Origin: Todiramphus chloris collaris
Taxonomy: Eukaryota > Chordata > Aves > Coraciiformes > Alcedinidae
DNA length: 64,000 nucleotides
NCBI GenBank assembly: GCA_025345505.1
Contig: JANVCC010000077.1
Coordinates: 6,653,494 to 6,717,493, forward strand
Direction of reading: 5' to 3'
A model generated the notes under the pieces. It saw only the letters and a list, made by a program, of their open reading frames with translations. It ran no database searches and was not told the DNA's origin. The translations under genes were made by a program, and so were the position numbers. Shown here piece by piece: positions 1-12,867 of the stretch. Positions within the stretch are counted from its first letter, which is position 1. The number at the start of each line of letters is the position of its first letter.

Positions 1-1543
1 CGTATACTTTTGTGATTCCTTTCAAGTGAAGATGATATGCACTGCTTGTTCTAGCATAGTTGATTTTAATTTTTTTTCCTCTAGTGCCTTACTTTCCCAT
101 TATGAGAAACATCTATACTTAGTACTGGAAGCAAAAGATGGTTTTGTTGCACTTCCACTAGTATTAGATTGTTATCTAAAGCTATTGTACTACTGTGGTT
201 CTGTCAATACCTAAATTTCTATTAGCTGTTTGGGTCTCTAAAGTACAGGTAACTACTTTAATAACAGAATTGTCTGCATGTGAATTTTTGTTGATTAAAG
301 GCTTGCAAGGTTTTAGCATGTAGGAATATTGTCATGGGATCTTCTATTTGGTTAGGTCAAATTTAGAGTAATCAGAAGGTAAGTTTGTTGAAACAATATA
401 TTAGCTTATTATTAAAAGTATTTCATGCATCTCAGAAGATCTTGTACTCAGATCCTCACCAATATGTGTGATGCGTGATCAGAGGAGGTACAGTCTTACT
501 CAGTCTGGCGTGCCTTTGTATTGTTAAGGTGCCTTTGTACTGTGAAATAGGTTCATTCTGTGTTTCACTTCAAAGCACAAGTCCACAACCTCCCTTCATT
601 GTATTCATTGTAGTTGTTCACCAGGTTTTATTCTGGAAAGGAGGAAGGCTCCCTGTTGGTAAGAAACATTGTTACTAAAAATTATTAGTTTCCTACAGGG
701 TCCTCAATATTGATAATATTCCTCACTATAGCCTGTCCATCACAGGAAATAAAGTGTTGCAGGTAGCAAAAAGAATACAGAAACATCTGAACTTCTGGAT
801 CATACTGCTTCGGCACTTTTTCATCATAATTCTTTGTTCCCTTTCATCTAAATATGACATGGGGGTATCCAAGAATTGAAGTAACATAACAGCTACAGGG
901 CATGCAGGATGTGTTTGTGAAGGCCACGGGCCTTGCAAAAAGAGTACATTTACTGCTACAAAAGTTAGATGACTCTATGCATGAGAGAGTCCCTCTTTAC
1001 ATGATCACCATAAATGCATGAGAAGTCACTTAGAAAGTAAGAAAAACGAGGAGAGATAAAGAGATTTAAGTTGCAATAATCAAATAAAACCATTTCTTTT
1101 TGTGCTAGGACGTGAAATAAACTGCAAAAATAATTAGCCTTGCATAGATTAATTTATATATAGATAGGAGATACTGTTACAGTATCTGAATTTTTATGTT
1201 GTGTTCCTATCGAAGTTTAAAATAAAACAGCTGCATCTGTTGTCTGTCAGAGTATTTCCCTAGAAAAGTTTGGTGCTTTCTTCTACAACTGCTAAGCAAA
1301 CCTTGACAGAGCAGTGCTAATTTTTGTTGTGTGTGGAAGAGAATTCCAGGCATGTGGTTTTCCTGTTCCCTGCTGTTTCCATCTTCCCCCCTCTGCTATC
1401 AGTAAGACTGCAGTAAAATTAATTTTCTTCCTACATAAATACCTGAAATTTATTAAATTTTGGCTTTTATTTGTCAGGAAAAAAAAATTAACTTAAGTCA
1501 TGTTATTTTGTACATTCAATGTGCATAATTTTGCTTCTTGTAG
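1..1543 (+). other. NHLRC2: NHLRC2 intron, 3' portion
   Basis: This stretch lies upstream of the first NHLRC2 exon seen here and ends in a TAG acceptor at 1541-1543. I looked for the preceding propeller exon and did not see it, so the intron must begin before the window. The sequence is AT-rich and unique-looking, and its short ORFs (for example 26-214) have no recognisable domain. The start of the gene is not in this window. Confidence 0.75.
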
Positions 1544-1673
1544 ATTGACCTGGATTTGGAGATGGTGACCACTGTAGCAGGCATTGGGATACAAGGTGTT
1601 GATAAGGAGGGTGGTGCAAAAGGAGAAGAACAACCTATCAGCTCTCCATGGGATTTGGTCTTTGGAAATTCAG
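1544..1673 (+). CDS. NHLRC2: NHLRC2 coding exon (NHL propeller, first exon in window)
   Basis: This 130-bp exon encodes [18 protein letters not shown] followed by [11 protein letters not shown] and [20 protein letters not shown]2 is a cytosolic protein with a thioredoxin-like domain, an NHL beta-propeller and a C-terminal beta domain; recessive variants in people cause FINCA disease. The P-W-D turn and the TVAGxG strand are NHL blade signatures. The exon reads in phase 0 from the acceptor at 1542-1543 and ends with one base of a split Gly codon before GTACTG at 1674. The reading frame continues correctly in the exon at 9631. If the bird gene has 11 exons as in human, this would be about exon 5; that number is inferred. 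Confidence 0.95.
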
Positions 1674-1703
1674 GTACTGTATCAGTTGAGCTATTAACAT
1701 CTC

Positions 1704-2262
1704 TGATGGTTTGACCTTGGCTGGACTCCAGGTGCCTACTAACCGGTTCTGTCACTTCCCCCCACCCTGCCCTGCACCTCAGCTGGACCAGGGGGAAGAA
1801 AAATAAGCTGAAACTTGTGGGCTAAGACAAAAGCGGTTTAATGAAGAAGCAAAGCGATGCCATGCACGGAAGCAAAAAAACCCAAAGATTTAATCTCTAC
1901 TTCCCATCAGCAGGCAACGTCTGTCCCTTTTCGGGAAGCAGGGCTCCAAATGCTATGGAGGACAAGCCAATGCCCCCCCCTCCTCCTTTTTCTAGCTGTT
2001 ACAGCTCAGCTGATGTCATGTGGTATGGAATATCCCTTTGGTCAGTCAGCTGTCCCAGTCATGTCCCCTCCCAAGATCTTGTGAACTCCATCCCATTGTG
2101 GGGGGAATGTTGGAAAACATCTTTGGTGCTGGGCAAGCCCTGCCCAGCAACAGCCACAACACAGGGACGTTCTCAGCACCTTTCCAGCTCTCAGTGCAAA
2201 GCACAGCACTGGGAGGGCTGCTGTGGGGAACATTAACTCCAGCTCAGTCAGACCCAGTACAT
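1704..2262 (-). mobile_element. Solo LTR of an avian endogenous retrovirus, antisense to NHLRC2
   Basis: The minus strand resembles, by recall, a long terminal repeat found widely in Neoaves. It opens with TG near 2261, includes a GGATATTCCATACCA-like block (about 2021-2040), a short pyrimidine/AAA-rich region, and closes with CA at 1704-1705. The hexamer CATCTC occurs at 1698-1703 and 2263-2268, next to the two ends, and may be a worn target-site duplication. No gag, pol or env remnants lie beside it, so it is most simply a solo LTR left by recombination. The small ORFs across it (for example 1841-2236) are not genes. The exact family name is not assigned. Confidence 0.75.
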
Positions 2263-4784
2263 CATCTCAAATTTACACAAGCATGACTGCTTGCTAAATG
2301 TTTTCCTGTTTTGGCAATAATCAGATACGAAAAGTAAAGATTTACTTTGCAAACAAGTCTAAAAACAAGTGTTTTCTTCTGCAAGTGATCAGTGCAGTTC
2401 TGCTTTGGATCCTGAAACAATATGAACTGTTACTTGATGGAAGAAAAATTCTTTTGTAGCAAGTGATATAGTTACTGGGTCCAACTCCAGAAGGAAATTG
2501 TGATTGCTTCTGCTAGGCCAGTGCTTTGTGCCAGGATCACTTAGGAAGCAGCTACATTTTACAGGAAGTGAGCATTGTCTAGAAGTTCCTTTCCTTGATT
2601 ATACAGATGTGTTTGACCACTTACCAATGTATGAGTTTAGGAAATAAAAATATCTTTAGTAGGGGACATCTGTTTATTCCTGGTTAGGTTACATAAAATC
2701 ATTAGACTCAAGATTGTGATAGAGTAAATCAGGAGGGGAATACTTCAGAAAAAAAGCTTGCAAGCATCAGGGAGTAAAAATTAAATCTTTGCATGATAGG
2801 ATGCAAGAAGAAGCTTCTGAGGATTTAAGTAGCTTTCAGTCCTGATTCACTTAACACACATCTGAGCTTGACATCATGTTAACTGCCATGTTTCCAACTG
2901 TTACTGACTGTGAGTTGATGCTCATTTTTGAGGTGATATGAGTTGATACTCATAATGTTTCCGTTTCAATGTAATTTAGAAGTTGCAGATGCCAGTTTCT
3001 TAACAATGACAGAACAATGCTTTCATGTAGCATAAAACCCTTAGGTCAGTATTTCAGGCATAAAAATTGACTTCCAATATTGTAATTTCTTGAACCTGCA
3101 GATGAATGAGGTGGGGAGGTAGCATGATTAAGGTCTAATATCTTTTAAATTAGAGGGGCTTTTCAAGATTAAGAATTAGAACATTTACTGACCTGAAAGC
3201 ATTTGTTGTGATCTTGGGTCAGTTACAAGGGAGGAAAACACACTCAAGTTTAAGGGAGTTTGAATCTAGTTCATAAATGCTGATTGTATAGAAGCTTTCT
3301 GCTACAAGTGCATTGTCAGTATAGACAGTGCACCACCACCAGTCTTGACTACTTAAATACTGGCATCAATTTTTACCAAAAAAAAAATGACAAAAAAGAC
3401 ACTTTTTTTTCAAAGACTTTATCCATGACCCTTACAATCTGTATTAAGCACATGGGATCCTATGTACAAGAGGAAGGAGGAGAACCTGAATGAGGATCTC
3501 GTTGGACATTGGTTGCTATTAATGGAGACTTGAGCTTTGCTGCATTTTTATCCCATCTGATTTTTCTTTTTGTGAAGCAGTAGACTGTTGTGTGACCAGA
3601 TAGTGTATTTTTCAAGGTGTCTTGAACCAGCAAGCTGATCGTGCGATGTTACTGCAGAGATGTTTCACAGATCAGTAATGGAGGAGACTAATACCTAACT
3701 CATCAGTGCTTCAGAAGCTAAAGCTGTTTACAAATACCTTGTAATTTTACTTTTAATTTTTCATATTTTCTTCTGCTTCTACCAGTAGTTCATAATTTTT
3801 ATTTTTGAGAGCTCTACTTGTTAAATGTTAATTGATATGATTGTTATCAACATGAACATAGTAATCACTGGATTAGTCACCTGTAGAGGATTAGTCATCT
3901 GCCCTGACTGCTGAATTTTTATAAGTATTTATATAAAAATCAAATCTTTTGAATGCACTCTGTTCAGGCCAGGTTAGATTTTTTCATATTCAATTAGAAC
4001 CAACCTCATCTGTTTATTTAAGTCTCTACAAAATATAATATAACCTGTCAGCTAAGAGATTAAATCAATTTAAATTCCTTTTTTGACAGGGTAATAGGCC
4101 ACATACATGAAGAGGGGTGGGGAGAGTGTGCTTTCAGTTTCTTTTTAAGTTTTTTTTTTTTTTCTTTTTACATATGGCTTTCTGTGAGTAAAGTAAGCTA
4201 GCAAAAATGTAAATTGCTGTAATAAAACTCTTTAGAAAACTGTAACTGGAGAGAGTTGTGAAAACAGAGGATTATACTGAGTAGAATGCTGACATGAGTC
4301 TGTCCTGGAGCACCAGGAACCAGGACTGTGTCTCGCAGTCTGCAGTGCATTTGTCTTGCAGCGTAGATACTGCTGAGCTGCAGTGACTTCTGTAGGTTTG
4401 TTGCCAGACATCAGAATAGTTTGTCAGCATTGCAGCAGAGTTTGTCAAAGCTGCATTGTTACTGCAAACTGCTAGAGCCTGGTAGGACCTCCTGTTACTA
4501 TCCAGTAAATCTTCATTTTCCTGGGCAAAGACCCAGCCTCCTGGTAGTGATTCTCAATGAGAATCTCTCTCTTCAGAGAAAAATTTTATCATTTTTATTT
4601 CTCAAGATTACTTGAACATACAGCTGTGTGTATCCATGCATATCATCAATCAATTAAAAGACTGAATTGTTTGCCTTTTTAAATTTTTATGTATAGTTTG
4701 TTGTGAAATTAAAAATATTGAGAGAAAACTTTGAGGGTGCAGGTAAGTTAATATTCAGAACAGGTACCACCAAGTAACATGCTT

Positions 4785-4985
4785 TTAAGCATCCTCATAG
4801 TATTTCCATGAGATAATAGGCTTTTGTTTCCCCATTTTATACAGATGATGAAGTCTGAGGCAAAGAGGTTAAGTGACTGTGAAATACCATTCAAAATAAA
4901 GTTGGCACAAATGTCTCGCTTTAAAGTAAGGGAATTAATGGAGACAAAACTCATGCTAGGATTCAGGCGGACAACATTCTTCCTT
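4785..4985 (-). mobile_element. Old MIR-type (CORE-SINE) fragment
   Basis: The + strand shows the reverse complement of the MIR core and flank in the right order: CCCCATTTTATACAGATGA, then GTCTGAGGCAAAGAGGTTAA, then GTGACTG, and further on CTAGGATTCAGGCGGAC. These correspond to the well-known MIR segments for the 'cccattttacagatgag', 'ctgaggcacagagaggttaagt' and 'gggattcaaaccc' blocks. The copy is diverged and lacks the 3' LINE-like tail. It sits deep in an intron of NHLRC2. The ORFs on both strands here are chance. Confidence 0.65.
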
Positions 4986-6066
4986 GTCATCTTTTTTTAT
5001 TTCTTTAGTTGTGGCCACCAAGCTTGTATTTTACCCTCCCCCTTTAAAATTCTTGAATGAACTCCATGGATTAAGTTCTGGCTTTGTTGAAGTTGGTGCT
5101 GCAATTTGCATTGACATAGATTGTGCATGAAGCACGGGGGGAGGGTCCACACCTTAAAAATGCATTATTAAATTACCTTCTGTGCTTTTTTTAGCTTTCT
5201 CTGTTGTCCACTTCTATTTTTATTCAGGGGCTGTTGAAAGAAAGTGATACTTAAACGCACAGTTGATCTGAGCATGAAATGTACTTGATAGTTGCATTCT
5301 TGCTGGAAGGAACAGGACAATGACCTGTGCTTGGTGACATAACTGTGTGTTTCACATTCCAAAAATCTGATCTTAAATTGCATGATTGTAATCTATTTAT
5401 AGAAACTCACAAGTACAGTATTGACCGTGATTGCAGTAAACTAGCTGGAAATTTTTGCATCAATTTAGGTTTTTACATAGCTGCTGTCTAATTGAAAGTA
5501 CAATACCTTATACTGGTACAATTTTTGTAGACATTAAAAAGCAAAGTCGTGTAAGGGTTTTGGTTTGTTTGTATTTGTTTCCCCCCCATGTTTCTACTAG
5601 AGGGTTGTTTAGTATCACTGCAAGTTTCCTTGATGAGAGTGCAGGTATATTAACTAAAGAGGAAAATTTCCCAAGTATTTTGTTTTGTAAAGGGTTATGC
5701 TGTTTGCATGATGCAACACTATGCAAAAGAGTGCTAGGTAGCACAAGGAAAAAAAAAAAAAGAAAATTAATTTTTACCCCTCAGAAGAGGGTGATGTGTA
5801 CTTGTAACAGTCCAGATTTAAAATGCTAAAGCATTCCTTTGAGGCTTTGCCATCTCTGTTTCACTGAAGAACAACAATGATTCTTCAGTTGTTCTCTCAA
5901 TCGTATTTGGATTTGATTTACTGAACTTGACTGAAGTGAGGGTGAGACTTGCACTCAGTGTGCACGTGGGCAGGGTGCCTGTCTGTCAGATGGAGGGTGT
6001 GTTCTGGAGCCCTTTTTTGCCTCTCGTGTTTTTGCAGAGGATGAGTGTACCAACAGACTGTCTTGG

Positions 6067-6083
6067 TTTTTTTTTTTTTTTTT
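6067..6083 (+). repeat. Poly-T run
   Basis: A run of 17 T sits within an NHLRC2 intron. It is simple sequence; no adjoining SINE body was recognised. Confidence 0.8.
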
Positions 6084-8146
6084 GTTAACGATAAAATTAG
6101 TAGACAAGAATAATATTTTTGAACTTCAGACTATTTAGAAAATATCAGTGGTGCCAGCCACAAAATGTAACTTTGATTCCCAGGCTTTCAATTCCCAGAC
6201 TGGAAGTAAGCATGCAGTCCTCAGACAGGGAAGCTGGAAGTGCGGGTAGTCCTGGGAATGGAATCTCGTCAAACAGATACTGCTGTTGACTGGTACAGAA
6301 TGAAATCTTTCCTGTGCGTTCAGATTGCCTCACGCTTAAGGGTCAGCATTGTTCCTGAACTGTTTAAAGTTGTGTATTTGTACAGACAGGACTGTGAATT
6401 CTTAAACCAGAGATCCATAACAGAGGCAGATTCAGGAACAGAATCATGAAGCATCATGTGATATGGATACCAGTGCATTCAGAGCTCTGCTTCATTATTA
6501 GTGAATCTTTGTAAGATAACACGTTTGCAAGCCATACTTTTCTTTGATATAGGCAGCACTCAAGATAAGCAAGCACATACCCTAATAAGGAGAAACTACA
6601 CTGGATTTTTAAAACATCTCAAGATAGGTTGGAATGTGGTTCTTAATTGAATAAATGCAAAAGAATTTCTTTGTTCTTTTATCTTGTTTTATAATAAATT
6701 CTTTAAAAATAAATTCTTTCCGTTAAAGGACGATGAGGAGTTATGATAACGATGGCATTACCATAATTCTAGCATACTGATTCTCCCTGGCCCTCTTCTC
6801 CAGCAAGAGCAGTGTGAGGATGACAATGGTGATGTGTCCTCAAACTTTTCTATCCTGAAAGAAGAGGGTTTTCTGTCTTTTGTTTTGCAGAACCATTGAC
6901 TGATAAAATACCGTAGCTGTTCAACTACAGGCATTGTTTCTACTATTCTTATTTTATTAAATTTCTGTCATATTTTCCCTAATTCTGTGTGCTTGTGTTG
7001 TTTCCACTCTTGCATCCAGCCTCTTTGTTCTAATTTCCATCCAACAGAAAATATTTGTTACATTCAAATTTATGATGGTTGTGGAGGTCTTCCTTATTTT
7101 TCCTGTCTTGCTCTCTAGTTGAAGAAAGGATCTTCTCTATATTGATCTTACATATTCTGTAGCATTCAAAATTCATATTGATACTTTTTCCTGTGTCTCA
7201 GTTTTGATCTAGTGTGCAGAATTAGAATAAGAAACCTTTTCCATTTGTCACCATGTAGCTGTCACAAGGGAGTATTCAGTGGGTGAAATTAGAGAACTGG
7301 ATAGATGAATGGAACAGATTTTTCTAAAGTGCTGAGTTCAGATCTTACTCCTTTATTTCACTGGTGGATGAAATGGATATTAAATAATTAACAAAGCACT
7401 TTTGGAGAACCCTCAGAATGAAATGCACAGCAGAGCAAGATAAAAAGCTCATTTTGTGAATTGACCCAGTGATTTTAGCATTATTCATTCTGGGGTACTC
7501 AGAAGTATCTGAAAAGTGCAAGATATGCATCATGGAAACACAAAATCCTGAAATTGAACTTCTACTCTATAGGAAGTGGAATGTTTTTATAAGCCATTTT
7601 TTTTCAATTTAAATCTCTTGGAAACAAGCCCTAATTAAAGGTGACTTGGCAGAGGCTGGGTGTTGGGTTTTTTATTGGAGTGGTTTTGGCATTGCCAGTA
7701 CTTTGGTAACATGTCTGGTGACCCAAAATGTGTGGTTTCCAACTCATTTTGCAAACCTTTCTGCTCAACAAATGAAAAACCTTTAGGTTTGACTCCTGTT
7801 CTATGAGCTGTAGTTTGCGTGAAAACACAGAGCTGTGGAGAGGTGCAGGAGAGAGTCAGCGCATTTCTTTCCATCACAGTCTTGGAAACTTGTGTCTTGA
7901 TCCAAGAAACAAAAAAGGCTGAAGATAAACTGCATTAAATCATAACAGTACTACTCTGAAGAGGGCTCACAGTATGAGGAAATTGATTCTGGAGACAGAA
8001 GGATGCTGCTTCCCCCACCCCCCTCCCTCTTTGCAGTACGTAATGTAGGAAAGGTTTAATATTAGAAGAAAACCAGCAGGATCTCAGTTAGGCTAATAAT
8101 GGTATTTTCATTTTAGGAAGACTGATTTGGACTAACTTCTCAGGTT

Positions 8147-8168
8147 TAAAATGCTTGCAAGCATTTTA
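8147..8168. repeat. 22-bp perfect palindrome
   Basis: The sequence is its own reverse complement over 22 bases, with the core TGCTTGCAAGCA centred at 8157/8158. It lies in an NHLRC2 intron about 1.5 kb before the next exon. No transposon or known regulatory element explains it. Confidence 0.85.
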
Positions 8169-9068
8169 CATATAATTGCTTGTATTTTGAAACTCCAGAA
8201 TGGGGGTGGGAGGGATGTGTGTGTGTCCGTGAGGTTGTTTGCAGTAACAGCTATGAGATGCGTAATGTTTTATAATTTAATGTAAATAAAACATTTCTGT
8301 GGGCAATATGGAGTTATTTTTCGGTTGAGTGGCTAATAGTTATTCCAATACATGACACATTCATTTAAAAAAGCATTTTAATATTATTTCTGACTAGATG
8401 GGACAATTTGTTAGAAAGATAACACCGTCTCTATTTTAGAGCAGTTTTTAAATGTCAGCTTTCTGTTCCTTAAGATTTTCAGAAAAGGCTAAGTTAAGTA
8501 CATTTCTTTTGACTTTGGGTGGTTCTGGTTTTTGGTTTTGTTTTGTTTTTTTAATGGTCTTTCAGAACTCCTGTTTATGTATTCTTTCTTATGCTGTTAT
8601 GTGACATGTTTATAGAGTACTTCTATGTTCTTCACTTTCCATTTGTATCCTTTTATTTGTACAGTATTATCTGGGCGAACTCTGCATTTTATAGATTTGG
8701 TGAATAGTGGTTTTGTTCTTTGAGTTGAAAAAAACTAGGTGCTTGACACATACTTGAACACTTTTTGATCTGGTCTCTGTTCTGCAAATCTGTGTCTTGC
8801 CTTCATGGTAGCCTTTGTACACGTGCACGGGGGAATGACTTGGAAACTGGATGGTTAGTGCAGAGTGAAATAAGTACTGTCTAATGTTTGAATAAATAGC
8901 AGTTGGTGCTCTCCAGAGCAAGACACACAAGCAGCAGTTACCCTTATCTTCAAAACTTCATGTACTCTCTGTGTAACGTACAATGGTAGTGCCATGGTTA
9001 TTTATTCCAAAACTTGTCAACAACTGCCAGTGGTCTTTGGGAATATCTATTTTTGTCACTAGCATAGT

Positions 9069-9145
9069 AAAAAAAAAAAAAAAAAACCTAACCAAAAAAA
9101 ACCCCCACCAAAAGACAACACACACCTCCCACCCTCCCAAAACCA
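9069..9145 (+). repeat. A/C-rich low-complexity tract
   Basis: A run of about 18 A is followed by A/C-rich sequence (ACCAAAAAAAACCCCCACC and similar). The short ORFs across it on both strands are composition artefacts. Confidence 0.75.
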
Positions 9146-9454
9146 TACTTAGCAAAGATATAGCTTATTTGTTGGCTTTATGAATCCAAAAATAACATTT
9201 GAAACATGTACCCAATAGCAAAATAAATGTTGTAAAGAGCAAATCTCATTTAAGTACGGCCTTTATCAGGCAAGGATTTAAAAACCACAATTTTTATATC
9301 CTTGGGAAGAGAACAGAAGAAAAATAGCAGAGTTTTTGAAAGATGAAAGACATTCTCTCTCCTTTCCTTGCACTGTGTTTTGGTTGGGTCTATTTCTTTC
9401 TTTCTTCCCCATGGTAAAAGGTGAGCTGGAGTAGGAGGGACAGCAGGGTTGGTT

Positions 9455-9597
9455 TGTTGATTTGTTTTATAAAGCATTGCCAAAGTGTGGGGTTTTTTGT
9501 TGTTTTGTTTGTTTGGTTTGTGTGTGTGTGTGTGTGTTTTGGGGTTTTTTTTGCAGGGGGGGCATTGTTTGCGTGTGTGGTTTTTTGTTTTTTCCAT
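9455..9597 (+). repeat. G/T-rich low-complexity tract with (TG)n
   Basis: This tract contains GGGG, GTTTT-type units, a (TG)n run near 9520-9536, another GGGG and then a run of seven G (9556-9562). It ends about 30 bp before the exon at 9631. It also contains TTTTTTTTGCAG at 9545-9556, which looks like a 3' splice site. The ORFs in it on both strands are not genes. Confidence 0.8.
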
Positions 9598-9630
9598 CAA
9601 TTTTTATACATCCATTTTGAAAAGTTTCAG

Positions 9631-9724
9631 GGACCCAGGAAGATGATGTCCTATGGATAGCAATGGCAGGCACTCATCAGGTGTGGGCACTGATGTTGGA
9701 AGGTGGAAAACTACCAAAGGGAAG
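9631..9724 (+). CDS. NHLRC2: NHLRC2 coding exon (NHL propeller blade)
   Basis: This 94-bp exon starts after TTTCAG and ends before GTAAGC. Joined to the previous exon it reads [20 protein letters not shown] and then [11 protein letters not shown]. The strand [12 protein letters not shown] is a typical NHL 'xhVADxxNxRIxxx' type strand in which AG replaces AD. It enters in phase 1 and leaves in phase 2. The polypyrimidine tract before the true acceptor is weak (TTGAAAAGTTTCAG), while a stronger-looking acceptor lies 74 bp upstream inside the G/T-rich tract. Confidence 0.93.
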
Positions 9725-10199
9725 GTAAGCAACTGTTATAAGAGACATGTGAAATTGCTGTTTGTCTTGATTAAACAGCTTTCAAACCCCAGAGAGAGAT
9801 AATCAAATGGAACGAAAAACAATTTTTCTTAACTGTAGTTAGCTTGAATCTTGCTGCCTCTGTTCAGACTTAAAAGGTGTGTGTCCTTTAAAGTCTGCCT
9901 GCTTTTCCCCATGTCTGTTAGATGAAATGAAAGATTCTATTTTTGCTATGAAACTATGACTTGGTAAGGGACATTTGTATAATTGACTGTTACTTTCCAT
10001 TGCATTTGCTGAACTACCTAATGATGAATGATATCTTAAGGTGAAATAAAGTTAGCACAGAGGCAGAGAGGAGTAATTCTTTGTGCTGCGGTACAGTTAG
10101 TCTAATAACTCACAAGTGTTTGTCCTGTAGCTTCTGTTTATGCGTAACGTCTGACATATTTCAAACTCGTTCTTGAAATTGGGTCCTATTTTCCTTTAG
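9725..10199 (+). other. NHLRC2: NHLRC2 intron, 475 bp
   Basis: The boundaries are GTAAGC and TTTAG. The sequence is AT-rich with no repeat or gene recognised. Confidence 0.9.
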
Positions 10200-10431
10200 T
10201 GATTTAAAGAAAGGAGTTTGCCTTCGATTTGCTGGGAGTGGAAATGAAGAGAACAGAAACAACGCGTACCCGCACAAGGCAGGCTTTGCACAGCCTTCGG
10301 GTCTGTCTCTGGCTTCCGAGGAACCGTGGCACTGCCTCTTTGTAGCGGATAGCGAGAGCAGCACTGTGCGAACCATCTCTCTGAAAGACGGAGCGGTGAA
10401 GCACCTTGTAGGAGGAGAGAGAGATCCATTG
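10200..10431 (+). CDS. NHLRC2: NHLRC2 coding exon (NHL propeller blade)
   Basis: This 232-bp exon completes a Ser codon split from the previous exon (AG|T) and runs in phase 0 to DPL before GTAATC. It encodes [18 protein letters not shown], then [18 protein letters not shown], then [20 protein letters not shown] and [13 protein letters not shown]. The FAxPSGLSL and [12 protein letters not shown] strands form a clear NHL blade. It is the best conserved exon when compared from memory with human NHLRC2. Minus-strand ORFs overlapping it are shadows. Confidence 0.97.
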
Positions 10432-12081
<1,650 letters not shown>

Positions 12082-12291
12082 ATTAAAGTTGTGGATCCCA
12101 AGATGAAGAACTGTGCTACCCTGGCAGGCACAGGAGAAGCAAGCAATGTTATTGGTTCCAGCTTTACACAGTCAACTTTTAATGAACCAGGAGGTTTGTG
12201 TGTCGAAGAAAATGGCCGCTTGATGTATGTTGCAGACACAAATAATCATCAGATCAAAGTGCTGGATTTGGAAACAAAAATTCTTTCCATG
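12082..12291 (+). CDS. NHLRC2: NHLRC2 coding exon (last NHL blade), followed by a GC donor
   Basis: This 210-bp exon is 70 whole codons. It encodes [18 protein letters not shown], then [20 protein letters not shown], then [20 protein letters not shown] and [21 protein letters not shown] and [17 protein letters not shown] form a full NHL repeat. The exon must end at ATG (12289-12291), because the homologous join to the next exon is LETK-xxS-x|LP. The intron then begins GCAAGT, a GC donor. Reading on without splicing gives a stop at 12307-12309. Confidence 0.95.
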
Positions 12292-12835
12292 GCAAGTAAT
12301 ACTTATTAAACAGGCTGATAGTTGTGTTTCTTGATACAAATTACTATTACAGACTTTGGCAAGTGGTATAAAAATCATATAGCAGCTAAACTTTTTGGGT
12401 ACAATAGCTTTATTCACAGAATGTTTTGTGATGACCTGGCAAGTAAACATTGCCTGTTAGCACAGTCGTTGAAAGCCATAGTCTTTGGAAAAGCAACTTT
12501 TGTATGAAAACAGACAGTAAGGATCTTCTAGAAAAGAAGAATTCAGAAATGGGAGTGACTAAAAAATACAGCCTTGTTTTTCAGTATGAAAAGCATTTCA
12601 TGAGCACTTTGTAACCTGTGGTAGTTGAAATCAATTACTAAGTCATGTAATTAAGCTGTAAGAGATGATTTTGGGAGGTTGTTGTCTTAAAACAGGATAT
12701 GTAGTGGTCTTCCAAATTGTCAGATCGAAACCACTATCATAATTGACAAATAAGCTGGTTTTGCTTATAAATATGAGAGCGAAACAAATATGTGCTTCTG
12801 TCCATCTTACAATGGCACTGTGCCTTAATGCTTTC

Positions 12836-12867
<32 letters not shown>

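Larger units (their letters stand above)
1674..9630 (+). other. NHLRC2: NHLRC2 intron, about 8 kb
   Basis: This is the largest intron in the window, with GTACTG at the donor and TTTCAG at the acceptor. It contains an antisense solo LTR close to its 5' end (1704-2262), a MIR-like SINE (4785-4985), a poly-T run (6067-6083), a 22-bp perfect palindrome (8147-8168), an A/C-rich tract (9069-9145) and a G/T-rich tract just before the acceptor (9455-9597). The remainder is AT-rich with no gene that I can support. Confidence 0.85.

Noticed and set aside
1841-2286. Overlapping ORFs of 60-131 codons
   Set aside because: They lie wholly inside the solo LTR and show no gag, pol or env similarity.
3180-3245. 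Possible MIR fragment (TCTTGGGTCAGTTA)
   Set aside because: Only a single short block matches; no other MIR segment follows in order.
9250-9673. ORFs rich in Lys/His/Thr or Phe/Val/Cys
   Set aside because: They come from the G/T-rich tract and overlap the true exon in the wrong frame.
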